A stretch of 64,000 bases of DNA from CF-72 sp051006215 (GTDB lineage Bacteria > Chloroflexota > UBA6077 > CF-72). Location of the stretch: positions 1 to 64,000 of the forward strand of contig JBPCIO010000005.1 of the NCBI GenBank assembly GCA_051006215.1, given 5' to 3'. Positions 51,066-62,201 of this stretch are shown in pieces. Within the stretch, counting starts at the first letter, position 1. The number at the start of each line of letters is the position of its first letter. The notes under the pieces were generated by a model. It did not search any database and was not told the origin of the DNA. It saw only the letters and a list, made by a program, of their open reading frames with translations. Both the position numbers and the translations under genes were made by a program.

Positions 51066-52110
51066 GCGCCCAGTCGGCTGCGTCGCGCACCAACGGCTCT
51101 GGGTCAGCAACGGCGGCTTGCTCGAGCGCGGGCCGGGCACGTGCATCGGCCTGGTTGCCGAGCGCAAGTGCGGCATTGCGGGCCAGGCCACGGCGTTTGG
51201 CTCGCTTGATAGGCGACCCGCGGAACGCCAGTCGAAAGCCTTCATCGTCGAGCGCCAGAACTTGCTCGAGGTCGACTCGCGTGCCACGGCGTGGCTCGAA
51301 CTCTGTCCACCCTCGGGGCCGTCCGCGCGAGGACGCGTTGTACGGACACACTTCCTGACAGATGTCACACCCGAACACCCAATCCCCGATCTTGGGCCGC
51401 AGGTCGGGGTTAATCGGGCCGCGGTGCTCGATCGTCAAGTAGGCAATGCAGCGCTCGGCAGCCAGGTGATACGGCTGATCGAGCGCGTTGGTGGGGCAGG
51501 CATCGATGCACAGGCGGCAGGTCCCGCAAGTCTTCGGGGCTGCACGATCAACTTCGAGGTCTACATTCGTGAGCAGCGCGCCTAGAAACACGTACGAGCC
51601 AATTGGCGTGAGCAGGTTGGTGTTCTTGCCCCGGAAGCCCAGTCCGGCTCGCACCGCGGCGTCTCGTTCCACAAGCGGCCCGCTGTCCACGAACATGCGG
51701 GTCTTGACGTCGCCTGAGGCGCGTTGAGAAAGAAATCCCACCAGCCGGCCCAGGCGTGACTTCAGGACGTCATGGTAGTCGCTGCCCCAGGCGTAGCGGG
51801 CCACCCGGCCGCCCCGTCCAGCTTCCGGGTCCTCGGTGCGATATGACGCGGCCACGACGACGAGCGAGCGAGCACCAGCTAACAGCTCTTGCGGCCGAGC
51901 AGCCAGCCGGGTGCGCGCGGCATTCATCCATGCCATCTCGCCCTGATGGCCCTCGCCGAGCCAACGCAGGATGTCCACCTCAGCCTGCGCAAAAGGCTCT
52001 GGGCTGGTGATGCCGATCAGGTGAAAGCCGACCTCACGTGCGTAGGCTTTCAAGTCCGCCGTGAGTGCGCCTGGACCGCGATCACCCGTCGCAGGCATCG
52101 GATCACTCAT
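50998..52110 (-). CDS. queG: Epoxyqueuosine reductase
   Basis: Cobalamin- and Fe-S-dependent enzyme of 370 residues (from MSDPMPATGDR) catalysing the last step of queuosine formation in tRNA. FRGKNTNLLTPIGSYVFLG, TCGTCRLCIDACPTNAL and GCDICQEVCPYN carry the eight cysteines of two 4Fe-4S clusters. A HEAT-like C-terminal region (RNAALALGNQADARARPALEQ) follows. The frame is open 12 codons further upstream to 52146. Other queuosine genes are not in the window. Confidence 0.93.
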   Translation of the reverse strand: MSDPMPATGDRGPGALTADLKAYAREVGFHLIGITSPEPFAQAEVDILRWLGEGHQGEMAWMNAARTRLAARPQELLAGARSLVVVAASYRTEDPEAGRGGRVARYAWGSDYHDVLKSRLGRLVGFLSQRASGDVKTRMFVDSGPLVERDAAVRAGLGFRGKNTNLLTPIGSYVFLGALLTNVDLEVDRAAPKTCGTCRLCIDACPTNALDQPYHLAAERCIAYLTIEHRGPINPDLRPKIGDWVFGCDICQEVCPYNASSRGRPRGWTEFEPRRGTRVDLEQVLALDDEGFRLAFRGSPIKRAKRRGLARNAALALGNQADARARPALEQAAVADPEPLVRDAADWALRRLPSNAPPPPCVEPAASEPQ

Positions 52111-52155
52111 GTGTGAACACCGCCGGGGAGCGGGAGCTGCAGGCAAATCGCGAGC

Positions 52156-53995
<1,840 letters not shown>

Positions 53996-53997
<2 letters not shown>

Positions 53998-54580
53998 GGA
54001 CCCTCGCCGCTGGCTGGCTGCAGCCTGCTTGCTCCTGGTGGTCGGGTGTCAACCACCCGCACAAGGAACCCCCACGGCCGCCCCCGCGGCGGCCCCCACC
54101 CCGGCCGCGCCAACCGCCGCTCCGGCCCCGCAGACTTCGCCGCCGCCGACCAGCGCCAGTCGTGTCGACACACTGAATGCGGCCAATGCTGCGTTCGCGA
54201 GTGGCAATCTCAAAGACGCGGCAGCCCTGTATGACCGCGTCGTGAACACGCCGCCGGCAGCTACTGAAACTGGCGCGACCACTTCGGCGATCAATGACTT
54301 CGCCGCATTCCGGGGACTGGTCACCCTGCTGGCTGACGGCCGCGAAGACGACTCCCGAACCACTCTGGACGCGTTGCGGGAGCGGGACCCGGCTGCTCCG
54401 CTAGCTCGGCTGGCCGATCAGCTCTACAACCAGTATGGAATGGTCGGCCAGTTGCGCGGCGCGTGCGCCCAACTATTGCCCCAAGTTGCGAGCCAGGCCG
54501 GACCAACCCTCGCGACCCTGCAAGGGCTCGGGGTCAGCAACGTCGATGCCACAACCCTGTGCAGCCCGCCGCCGGGCTAG
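53996..54580 (+). CDS. Predicted lipoprotein with tetratricopeptide-like helices
   Basis: A 194-residue lipoprotein. MDPRRWLAAACLLLVVGC is a signal peptide with lipobox VVGC, followed by a long Pro/Ala/Thr linker (residues 20-55). The mature domain is helical: TLNAANAAFASGNLKDAAALYDRVV is TPR-like, and later helices include FAAFRGLVTLLADG. Function unknown. The ATG at 53996 shares CATG with the lepA start; a longer frame from 53921 would have no signal peptide at its N-terminus. Confidence 0.75.
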
Positions 54581-54593
54581 TCGGTTGACCTCA

Positions 54594-55322
54594 TCACCGC
54601 GGCAACCCGTACACACCTCGCCAGTCGTTGATCCGAACGCGCAGGACGTCTGAGAGCATGCCCAGCGTGTCGCCGACGGGCGCGACCCGGCTGTTTTCTT
54701 TATGCTCCCAGCGCAGCGGCACGACGTGCACGTCGAACCCGAGCCGGCGGGCCAGATAGAGCACCTCGACATCGAAACCGAACCCATGAATTCGCTGGCG
54801 GTTGAAGACCGCCTGGGCTGCCTCGGCGGTGAAGGCTTTGAAACCACACTGGGAATCTTCGATTCCCGGTACAGCTAGGGCTTGGACCACGCGGTTGAAA
54901 ACGCGCCCCATGACGTGGCGGTAGCCAGGCTCGCCGATCCTTCGCGCACCCAGTCCTTCGCGTGAGCCAATGACGACAGGCCGCGAGGCGCTCACCAGAG
55001 ACACGAAGCGCTGCAGGTCTTCCACCGACCAGGAAAGATCGGCGTCCGCAAACAGCACGACACTGCCCCTGGCTGCCAGCATTCCGGTTCGCACGGCTGT
55101 GCCTTTGCCGCGGGCGTCGGTACGCAATAGTCGCAATCCAGCAAAGGTGCCGCTGGCCTGTTGAACGACGGCTGAGGTGGCATCCTCAGAGCCGTTATCG
55201 ACCACGATCACCTCGCAGTCGAGGTTCTGTCGGCGCAAAAACGCTTCGATTTCCGAGAGCGTATACGGCAGCCGCGCCTGTTCGTTGTAGGCAGGGATGA
55301 CCACTGAGACGGCGGGGCTCAC
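54594..55322 (-). CDS. GT2 glycosyltransferase (dolichyl-phosphate glucosyltransferase-like)
   Basis: A 242-residue GT2 enzyme. SVVIPAYNEQARLPYTLSEI, VIVVDNGSEDATSAVV, FADADLSWSVEDL (DxD) and CGFKAFTAEAAQAVF are characteristic of the polyprenyl-phosphate sugar synthase group; no membrane helix follows, so it likely acts at the cytoplasmic face. The GTG start at 55322 overlaps the preceding TGA stop as GTGA; the frame is open further upstream but that part is a shadow of the neighbour. Sugar and acceptor are unknown. Confidence 0.88.
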   Translation of the reverse strand: MSPAVSVVIPAYNEQARLPYTLSEIEAFLRRQNLDCEVIVVDNGSEDATSAVVQQASGTFAGLRLLRTDARGKGTAVRTGMLAARGSVVLFADADLSWSVEDLQRFVSLVSASRPVVIGSREGLGARRIGEPGYRHVMGRVFNRVVQALAVPGIEDSQCGFKAFTAEAAQAVFNRQRIHGFGFDVEVLYLARRLGFDVHVVPLRWEHKENSRVAPVGDTLGMLSDVLRVRINDWRGVYGLPR

Positions 55323-56287
55323 CAGGACGCGCCCGGGCGGGGACTCGGACTGAGCATCGCGTATAGCGACTCGTCCGAGACGCGCCGACGGCGCTGAATG
55401 GGAGGGCGGTCCGCCAGATGGCGGGGTAGACCGGCCAGACCACTCAGTTGGCCACGCAGCGTGGCCCTGGCAGCGGCGCCACGCCACGCGCCTAGCGCCT
55501 CAGCCGCCCGCTGCGCTTGGTACCTCAGGATATGCGGCAGCATGCGGGGCACGAGTCGGCTCGGCAGGTTCTTGGCGAGCAGGCGAATCAGATTGCGGCC
55601 GTTATAAAAGGAGGCCAGGGTGCCCCCGCCAGTGGCGCTGCCGACGTGGTATACCCGCGCCAACGGCTCATAGTGGCAGCCCCAGCCGAGCAGCTGGGCC
55701 CGGAAGGCGAGATCCACGTCTTCGAGGTACATGAAGAAGGCCTCGTCCAGGAGCCCCGTGTCGGCCAGCATCGTCCGCCGATAGGCTGCCGCGCCGCCCA
55801 TCGCGCCGAAGACTGGACCCGGCTTGTTCCAGGCCTCGCCGTCTGGTTGCCCAGCCCCGCGCTGGCGGGCAGCACCATCCCGACCGAAGCTGTCGCCGGC
55901 GCTGTTGATGGTGCGGCGATCAGAGAACAGCACCTTGCTGGCAACCGACCCTATGGCAGGTTGCCTGCCCAGCGCCTCGACGCACACCGCCACCCAGTCC
56001 GGCTCAGCCTGCGCATCGTTGTTCAGCAGGCACACCACCTCGCCCCGGGCTGCCCGCATGCCTGCGTTCACATTGCCAGAGAACCCAGCATTGCGGCGTA
56101 GATGCAACACTCGCACGCTCGGATAAGCCCTGGCCAACATCGAGGCTGTCCCGTCGGTAGAGGCCCCGTCGGCAACGATGACCTCCATTTCCGCGTAGGA
56201 CTGGCGCATCAGCGAATCCAGACACTCGGACAGAAGATGTGCCCCGTTCAGGGTCGGCACGATCACCGAGGCGAGCGGCGCCACCAT
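55319..56287 (-). CDS. GT2 family glycosyltransferase (rhamnosyltransferase-like)
   Basis: A 322-residue GT2 enzyme. ASVIVPTLNGAHLLSECLDSL, VIVADGASTDGTAS, RRNAGFSGNVNAGMRAARG, LLNNDAQAEPDW and DEAFFMYLEDVDLAFR are those of WcaE/rhamnosyltransferase-like members. The basic C-terminal region may associate with the membrane. It overlaps folC by 25 bp and the next GT2 gene by 4 bp. Probably makes an envelope polysaccharide or glycolipid. Confidence 0.88.
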   Translation of the reverse strand: MVAPLASVIVPTLNGAHLLSECLDSLMRQSYAEMEVIVADGASTDGTASMLARAYPSVRVLHLRRNAGFSGNVNAGMRAARGEVVCLLNNDAQAEPDWVAVCVEALGRQPAIGSVASKVLFSDRRTINSAGDSFGRDGAARQRGAGQPDGEAWNKPGPVFGAMGGAAAYRRTMLADTGLLDEAFFMYLEDVDLAFRAQLLGWGCHYEPLARVYHVGSATGGGTLASFYNGRNLIRLLAKNLPSRLVPRMLPHILRYQAQRAAEALGAWRGAAARATLRGQLSGLAGLPRHLADRPPIQRRRRVSDESLYAMLSPSPRPGASW

Positions 56288-57675
56288 ACCAGGGCCTCTC
56301 CGACCAGAAACAACGAGCCGGTTACCAGCACCAGGTCGTGGGCACCAGCGGCAGCCGTGGCTGCCTCGAGAGCGGCCGGCAGGCTGGCGTACGCGCCCAC
56401 CTGCGCGCCAGGCGCAGCGGCGCGCGCGAGCGCCTCCAGATCAGCAGGTACCGCCGACCGTTCGTGGTCGGAACGGGTCAGATAGACGTTCGGTTCGCTG
56501 GTGTCCGCCAGGATGGCGTCCAGCACTCCGCGGGCATCCTTGCCCGCGCTGATGCCTACGACCAGGTGCAGCCTGTCGAACGCAAAGGCGCTCTCGAGCG
56601 CGGCCCGCAAGGCCGCTGCGGATGAGGCATTGTGAGCCCCGTCGAGCACGACCAGCGGCCGCGCGGATATCACCTGCAGCCGGCCGGGCCAGTCCACGCT
56701 GGTCAGCCCAGACTGAAGCGCTGACCTGCTGACCGCGAAACGAGGCTCAATCCCGCCGAGCACGTACAACGCCGCCACAGCCGTGGTGGCATTGTCGCGC
56801 TGATGGTCGCCCAACAACCCTACCTGCGCGACCAGCGGTTCGAACTCAGCATGCTTGGATGCGATCCTGATCGGCGCTACGGCCGAGCTGCCGCGCGCTT
56901 CCGACTCAACGGCGGACCACACCCACTCGCGGCCGACCTCGTCGAGGGTGTTGCCGAGCGCGTCCGCCTCGCGCTCAATTGCGAGTCGAGCTTCGTCGAC
57001 CTGGGGCGCCAGAACACCTGGGCGGCCTGGGCGCAAGATGCCGGCTTTGTGCCAGGCGATCTCTGACAGCGTGTTGCCCAGCGTCGGCGTGTGGTCGTAG
57101 CTGATCGGAGTGATGACCGAAACCAGCGGCTCAAGCACGTTGGTCGCGTCGAATCGACCGCCCGTGCCGACTTCGACCACCGCCAACTCGATCGGCTCTT
57201 CGAAGCCCCGCGCGAAATACAGAAAGGCAAACGCGGTACCCACCTCGAAGGTTGTCGGCTGCCCGAGCGCCGGCGCCAAATTGTCGAGCGCACGCCGGAC
57301 GGGCCCAGCCAACGCCACTACGGACTCTACGCCGATTGGTTGTGCGTCTACGCAGGTGCGCTCGCGCCAGTTGACCAGGTGGGGCGAAGTGTAACGCCCG
57401 GTACGCACGCCCTGGGCGCGGAGGCAGGCATCGAGCATGGCCAGCGTGCTGCCCTTGCCCTTGGTGCCGGCCACCAGCACCGACGGAAACTCTCGCTCAG
57501 GGTGATCGAGGCCGGCCAGCAGCGCGCGCATGCGGTCGAGCTTCGTTGCTCTCTGTCTGGACATTTCCTCGGGCGTGCGGGGTCGGGCTGAAAATGACCA
57601 CACCCATTTGAGGACTTCGCGGTATTTCGCATCGGGTTCCAGAGCATCCGGTGGTAGACTGTCGGTACGATTCAT
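56263..57675 (-). CDS. folC: Folylpolyglutamate synthase / dihydrofolate synthase
   Basis: Mur-ligase-family enzyme of 470 residues adding glutamate to dihydropteroate and folates. VLVAGTKGKGSTLAMLDACL is the P-loop, TSPHLVNWRERTCVD the substrate loop, and VSVITPISYDHTPTLGNTLSEIAWHKAG the conserved core; VLDGAHNASSAAAL begins the C-terminal domain. The ATG at 57675 is preferred to an upstream frame start at 57759, which would overlap the divergent reductase. With FolD and GcvT it supports one-carbon metabolism. Confidence 0.94.
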   Translation of the reverse strand: MNRTDSLPPDALEPDAKYREVLKWVWSFSARPRTPEEMSRQRATKLDRMRALLAGLDHPEREFPSVLVAGTKGKGSTLAMLDACLRAQGVRTGRYTSPHLVNWRERTCVDAQPIGVESVVALAGPVRRALDNLAPALGQPTTFEVGTAFAFLYFARGFEEPIELAVVEVGTGGRFDATNVLEPLVSVITPISYDHTPTLGNTLSEIAWHKAGILRPGRPGVLAPQVDEARLAIEREADALGNTLDEVGREWVWSAVESEARGSSAVAPIRIASKHAEFEPLVAQVGLLGDHQRDNATTAVAALYVLGGIEPRFAVSRSALQSGLTSVDWPGRLQVISARPLVVLDGAHNASSAAALRAALESAFAFDRLHLVVGISAGKDARGVLDAILADTSEPNVYLTRSDHERSAVPADLEALARAAAPGAQVGAYASLPAALEAATAAAGAHDLVLVTGSLFLVGEALVWWRRSPR

Positions 57676-57739
57676 CACCGTCGCGCTACGCCCCTCAGGC
57701 GTTGCTGACCTGTCATCACTCCGGGAGGCTCGCTGCTGC

Positions 57740-58969
57740 TTGGCCACCTCCACGCGCAAGCGCTATCTGATTATCGGCAATGGTGCGTCCGGCACCTACG
57801 CGGCCGAGACCATACGAAAAACCGACGCCGAGGGGGAAATCACCCTCCTCACCAACGAACCGTACCCGCTCTACAACCGCGTCGCACTACCGCCGTTCCT
57901 ACGCGACGAGGCCAAACGTGAAAAGGTCTTTCTGCGAACGCCAGAACAGCACGAGCAGAAGGGTATCAAGCTGCTCGTCAATACGCTTATCACCTCCCTC
58001 GATACCGAGGCCCGTGTGGCCACGTCAGCGGACGGCCAGTCCTTCCCGTACGAGCGCTTGCTCATAGCCACGGGCGGCCGCCCCAATCTGCTGCCCGCGC
58101 CTGGGGCGACTCCCGAGGTCCACGGCATCTACAACTTTCAATATTGGGACGAGGCCGCCGCGATACGGGAGCGGATGAACACGGCCAAGCAGGCTGTGGT
58201 GGTCGGCGGCAGCTACATTGCCTACGAGCTTGCGGAAGCCTTCCGCCATCACGGCATGCACGTGACGTGGCTCATTCGCGGGCCGCGCTTCCTTCGGCGT
58301 GTGCTCGACGAAAATGGCGGCGCGCTCGTCGACGACATTGCTCGCGCGGCTGGCGTCGACATCCACTACGGCGGCGAAGTGAAGGAAGTCCACAGTCGGG
58401 ATGGGCAAGTGTGTGGCGTCACGACCACCACCGACGAGTTTGTCGAGTGCGACATTCTGGGCGTCGGGCTGGGCGTGAAGATGAACATGGATTTCCTGGC
58501 TGGCTCGCCCATCCAAACCAATAACGGCATTGTGACGACCGAGTATCTCGAGACGAACGTGCAGGACGTTTTTGCCGCGGGCGACGTGGCCGAGTTCTTC
58601 GACGTCTCGATTGGTGCGCACAATCAGATGGGCACCTGGAACAACAGTGTCAGCCACGGGCGCATCGCCGGCGCCAACATGCTGGGCGACCGCAAGTTCT
58701 ACAGCGACGTGCCGATGTACTCAACGGGCCTGTTCGACTCGCGCATCCGGGTTATGGGTCTCACCCCCGAGAACGTGGCTAATCTCGAGAGCTGGGAGCA
58801 GCTCGACGCGCCGAACCACAATTACAAGCGTCTGTTCTTCATGGACGGCCGCCTCGTCGGCGGCTGCTTGATCGGCGACATCAAGATGCAAACTCGCATC
58901 ATTCAAATGATCCAGTCTCGGCAGGTCACGCCCGAGTCAGAGCGAGGCAAGCTATTGCTTGCGGCCTGA
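57740..58969 (+). CDS. FAD-dependent NAD(P)H oxidoreductase (NirB/rubredoxin-reductase-like)
   Basis: A 409-residue flavoprotein starting at TTG, with GGGAGG upstream. Residues 8-35 are the FAD-binding beta-alpha-beta (YLIIGNGASGTYAAETIRK), VVVGGSYIAYELAEAFRHHG is the NAD(P) motif, and VFAAGDVAEF the second FAD site. LLTNEPYPLYNRVALPPFL resembles nitrite reductase NirB N-termini and NADH:rubredoxin reductases. No redox-active Cys pair is seen. Its electron acceptor is unknown. folD follows after 3 bp. Confidence 0.87.
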   Translation: MATSTRKRYLIIGNGASGTYAAETIRKTDAEGEITLLTNEPYPLYNRVALPPFLRDEAKREKVFLRTPEQHEQKGIKLLVNTLITSLDTEARVATSADGQSFPYERLLIATGGRPNLLPAPGATPEVHGIYNFQYWDEAAAIRERMNTAKQAVVVGGSYIAYELAEAFRHHGMHVTWLIRGPRFLRRVLDENGGALVDDIARAAGVDIHYGGEVKEVHSRDGQVCGVTTTTDEFVECDILGVGLGVKMNMDFLAGSPIQTNNGIVTTEYLETNVQDVFAAGDVAEFFDVSIGAHNQMGTWNNSVSHGRIAGANMLGDRKFYSDVPMYSTGLFDSRIRVMGLTPENVANLESWEQLDAPNHNYKRLFFMDGRLVGGCLIGDIKMQTRIIQMIQSRQVTPESERGKLLLAA

Positions 58970-58972
58970 GGC

Positions 58973-59815
58973 GTGAGCGCGCGCTTGCTCGACGGGCGCC
59001 CTGTCGCGGCCACGATCTGGGGTGTTGTAGAGCTGCAGGCGGCTGCGTTCGCGTCCCGATTCGGCCGCCAGCCACACCTGGCACTGCTCAGCGGCGCGGA
59101 CGATCCGGCCGCCGCGGCGTACGCTCGCCAGATCGAGCGCCAATTCGCGCGGCGTGGCCTGACCGTCACGTCTGGCACCGCCCTGGGCGCTGAGCTGCTG
59201 GACGTGGTGGGCGGCCTCAGCCGCAATGACGAGGTGGACGGGATTCTGCTGCTGACGCCTCTGCCCAACGGGGTGAATGCCGTAGCAGCTGTACAGAAAA
59301 TTGATCCTGGCAAAGACGTGGACGGACAGCACCCGGCCAACCTGGGCCGACTCGCACAGCGTCGCCCCGCCTTTGCGCCGGCAACGGCGCTGGGAGGGCT
59401 GCGAATCTTGCAGCACTATGGCGTGCGCCTGTCAGGAGCCCGGGTGGTGGTTGTCGGTCGCAGCCCTGTCGTGGGCATGCCGCTGGCCGTGCTGCTGATT
59501 GACGCCGACGCCACCGTGACGGTGTGCCATAGTCGCTCGATCAACTTGGAACAGCTCACCCGTGAGGCAGACGTCCTGTGCGTGGCGGCTGGGCGCCCGG
59601 GCCTCATTGGACCCGAGCACGTCAAAGCCGGATCGATAGTGCTGGACTTCGGCACACACCCTGGAGCGGACGGCGCGATGCTTGGCGACGTGCAGACACA
59701 CGCGGTAGCTGAGATCGCTGGCGGAATCACGCCCGTACCGGGCGGCACCGGGCCGACGACGGTGGCGGTGCTCGCCGAGCAGACCCTGCGGGCTGCTGAG
59801 CTGCGCCAAGCCTAG
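58973..59815 (+). CDS. folD: FolD-like methylenetetrahydrofolate dehydrogenase/cyclohydrolase lacking the catalytic Lys
   Basis: A 280-residue FolD-family protein, GTG start. DPGKDVDGQHPANLGRL, the NADP-binding VVVVGRSPVVGMPLAVLL, VAAGRPGLI and the C-terminal GGITPVPGGTGPTTVAVL are conserved. Y50 of the YxxxK motif is present, but position 54, where E. coli FolD has the catalytic Lys, is Ile (YARQI). The Gln of the QLPLP motif is Leu (LLTPLP), and PCTP is PATA. The fold is clear; the cyclohydrolase and dehydrogenase activity is doubtful. acyP follows after 2 bp. Confidence 0.85.
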   Translation: MSARLLDGRPVAATIWGVVELQAAAFASRFGRQPHLALLSGADDPAAAAYARQIERQFARRGLTVTSGTALGAELLDVVGGLSRNDEVDGILLLTPLPNGVNAVAAVQKIDPGKDVDGQHPANLGRLAQRRPAFAPATALGGLRILQHYGVRLSGARVVVVGRSPVVGMPLAVLLIDADATVTVCHSRSINLEQLTREADVLCVAAGRPGLIGPEHVKAGSIVLDFGTHPGADGAMLGDVQTHAVAEIAGGITPVPGGTGPTTVAVLAEQTLRAAELRQA

Positions 59816-59817
59816 CC

Positions 59818-60123
59818 GTGGCCCAGAGCGGCGGATCTGAATGTCGCGCGCATGTGCGATTGTTCGGTCGCGTGCAGGGAGTCGGCTTTCGCTACTTGGC
59901 CGCTGAGGTGGCGCGCCGTCAACAGCTAAGCGGCTGGGTGCGGAACCTCGATTCTGGCGCCCTCGAGGCAGTCATTCAAGGTCCGCGGACACGGGTCGAC
60001 GACATGCTGCGCTGGTGCAACGAAGGTCCGCCGGGCGCCTACGTACGTGAGATGCGTGTCGGCTGGGATGAGCCCATTGAGCACTTCTCGACGTTTGAGA
60101 TTCGTCCCACCGTAGCCGGTTAG
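59818..60123 (+). CDS. acyP: Acylphosphatase
   Basis: A 101-residue enzyme hydrolysing carboxyl-phosphate bonds. HVRLFGRVQGVGFRYLAAEVAR contains the catalytic Arg and phosphate loop (GRVQGVGFR). The catalytic Asn is in LSGWVRNLDSGALEAV. The length is slightly above the usual 90 because of an N-terminal extension (GTG start). It follows folD by 2 bp. Confidence 0.94.
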   Translation: MAQSGGSECRAHVRLFGRVQGVGFRYLAAEVARRQQLSGWVRNLDSGALEAVIQGPRTRVDDMLRWCNEGPPGAYVREMRVGWDEPIEHFSTFEIRPTVAG

Positions 60124-60194
60124 CCAAGTCGCTCGAGCGCGCCTGGCGGCCGGCAGTGGAGGATAATGATCAGTGGGAGGGAGACTATCTGACC

Positions 60195-60815
60195 ATGCGC
60201 CTGAAGGACCTTCGTGGACTTCCTGTCATCGATCCAAAGTTGGCGCGCAGGATTGGCAGCGTGCTCGACTTTCAGGTCGATCCCGTCAGCGGTCGTCTGG
60301 CCGCCCTTGACGTTGGCAGTAGCAGCACCGACCAGGCCCAACGGATACTGGCGGCCAGCATTCGGCGCGTGGGTCGGAGCGCCGTTATCCTGACCGCGGC
60401 GGCGCGAGATGACGGCGCTGGGGCTGCCCCGGCGGCGCATAACCACTGGCTGGACGCCTCCAGCCTGAGCGGGCTCGAAGTGGTCGGCGATGATGGCAGC
60501 CGCGTCGGTCGGCTGATGGACGCGAGCTTTGATCAGGACAGCCTGAAAATTGAGGTGTACCTGCTTCGGTCAGGCATCCTTCAGCGCGCACTTGGCAGGC
60601 CACGCCGTATCGCACCCGCTCAGGTCCAATCGTGCAGCCGTGAACTGATGATGATCGTTTCGGGCGGCGTACGGGATCCCGGCCAGGCCTCAGCACCAGG
60701 CGAAACCGCAGCCCGGCTGAGCGCGCACTTGCCGCTCAAAGCCGAGGACCGGCCGTCCACTTCGGCTCTGAACCAGATAGCTGACGGTCAGACCACCAGC
60801 GCCCGTTCGGGTTAA
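60195..60815 (+). CDS. PRC-barrel domain protein
   Basis: A 206-residue protein with two PRC-barrel-like halves: MRLKDLRGLPVIDPKLARRIGSVLDF-x-VDPVSGRLAALDV (residues 1-45) and LSGLEVVGDDGSRVGRLMDASF (about 95-120). The C-terminal tail is low-complexity. PRC barrels bind RNA or proteins; this one is unassigned. The ATG at 60195 with GGGAGGGAG upstream is favoured over the GTG at 60156. Confidence 0.82.
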   Translation: MRLKDLRGLPVIDPKLARRIGSVLDFQVDPVSGRLAALDVGSSSTDQAQRILAASIRRVGRSAVILTAAARDDGAGAAPAAHNHWLDASSLSGLEVVGDDGSRVGRLMDASFDQDSLKIEVYLLRSGILQRALGRPRRIAPAQVQSCSRELMMIVSGGVRDPGQASAPGETAARLSAHLPLKAEDRPSTSALNQIADGQTTSARSG

Positions 60816-60863
60816 ACGGCGTACCTGCGGGTCACGGCAGGTTGAGGCAGTACGATTAGCGAC

Positions 60864-62201
60864 ATGGCAGTGTCCGTGTCGGCTTCGGCATCCTTCCAGC
60901 AAACGACGCTGGACAATGGCCTTCGGGTCATCCTCCGCGAGGTACGCGAGCGCCCCCTGGTTGGCGTGTGGATGTGGTATCACGTCGGCGGTCGGAACGA
61001 GCTGCCCGGTACGACCGGTGTCTCCCACTGGGTCGAGCACATGCTCTTCAAGGGTGGCAAACGCTTCGGCAAAGGCGAAATCACCAAAGAGATCTCGCGC
61101 CGCGGTGGCACGCTCAACGCCTTTACCTGGATCGACTGCACGGCCTATTTTGAAACGCTGCCCGCCGCTGAGATCGACCTGGCGCTGGCGATCGAGTCAG
61201 ATCGCATGTACGACACACGCATCGAGCCGGACGAAGCTGAAGCCGAGCGCAGCGTCGTCATCAGCGAGCGCGAGGGCAGCGAAAACTACCCCGAGTTCTG
61301 GTTACGCGAGGAAGTCCAGGCGGTGGCCTGGCGCGAACACCCCTACCGACTTGGCGTGATCGGCCCCAAGAGCGACTTGCGCGCCATGACTCGCGAAAAT
61401 CTGTACGAGCACTACAAGCGCTATTACATGAGCAACAACGCGACCATGGTGATCGCGGGCGATTTTTCGTCCTCGGAGCTCCTGGACAAGATCCACGCCG
61501 AGTTCGACAAGCACCCTGCCGGGCAGACTCCGCCGGCGCTGACCATTGAAGAGCAGCCCCAGACGGGCGAGCGGCGGGTGATGGTTCGCCGGCCAGGACC
61601 CACTCATTATGTCATGTTGGCGTATCACGCTCCTGAAGCCAGTCACATCGACGCCGCGGCCATGGTTGTGCTGAGCTCGGTCCTTGGCGGCGCGTCGAGC
61701 CCCATCGCCTGGGGCGGCGCGCGGGGACTCGGCCGCAGCTCACGCCTGTACCGCGCGCTCGTCGATGGTGAGATTGCCAGTTCTGTTTCAGCCGGCTTCG
61801 AGTTGACGCTCGATCCGTACCTGTTCGGCGTGGACGCCACCCTGCGCGACGGAGTCGAACCAGCCCGAGCAGAAGCAGCCATCCTGACCGAGGTCGAGCG
61901 GATTCAGCGCCAGGGCGTCACACCCGACGAGTTGGCTCGCACGCGGCGCCAGCTGCATGCCCAGGTGGTCTATTCACTGGAAGGGGTTACCAACCAGGGC
62001 TTTGCCCTTGGGTTCATGGACCTGGTGGCGCGCGATCCGGCCGCCTGGGAAACGTTTCCGCGGGCGCTCCAGAACGTCACGTCCGACGACGTCCAGCGCG
62101 TCGCCAACACGTACCTGGTCGAGCAGCAGCGCACAACCGGCTGGTTTAGCCCGATGGCTCAGAATCCCGCCTCGAGTGACGGCGCAGAGCCCCGCTCATG
62201 A
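60864..62201 (+). CDS. M16 family zinc peptidase (active subunit)
   Basis: A 445-residue insulinase-like metallopeptidase. The inverted zinc motif is H55-W-V-E58-H59 (HWVEHMLFKG), followed by RRGGTLNAFTWIDCTAYFETL and the distal zinc Glu in EAEAERSVVISERE. No signal peptide is seen. The second half (APEASHIDAAAMVVLSSVLGG) is the C-terminal M16 domain. It overlaps the next M16 gene by 4 bp, forming an active/inactive heterodimer pair as in bacterial PqqL-like or mitochondrial processing peptidase systems. Confidence 0.93.
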   Translation: MAVSVSASASFQQTTLDNGLRVILREVRERPLVGVWMWYHVGGRNELPGTTGVSHWVEHMLFKGGKRFGKGEITKEISRRGGTLNAFTWIDCTAYFETLPAAEIDLALAIESDRMYDTRIEPDEAEAERSVVISEREGSENYPEFWLREEVQAVAWREHPYRLGVIGPKSDLRAMTRENLYEHYKRYYMSNNATMVIAGDFSSSELLDKIHAEFDKHPAGQTPPALTIEEQPQTGERRVMVRRPGPTHYVMLAYHAPEASHIDAAAMVVLSSVLGGASSPIAWGGARGLGRSSRLYRALVDGEIASSVSAGFELTLDPYLFGVDATLRDGVEPARAEAAILTEVERIQRQGVTPDELARTRRQLHAQVVYSLEGVTNQGFALGFMDLVARDPAAWETFPRALQNVTSDDVQRVANTYLVEQQRTTGWFSPMAQNPASSDGAEPRS

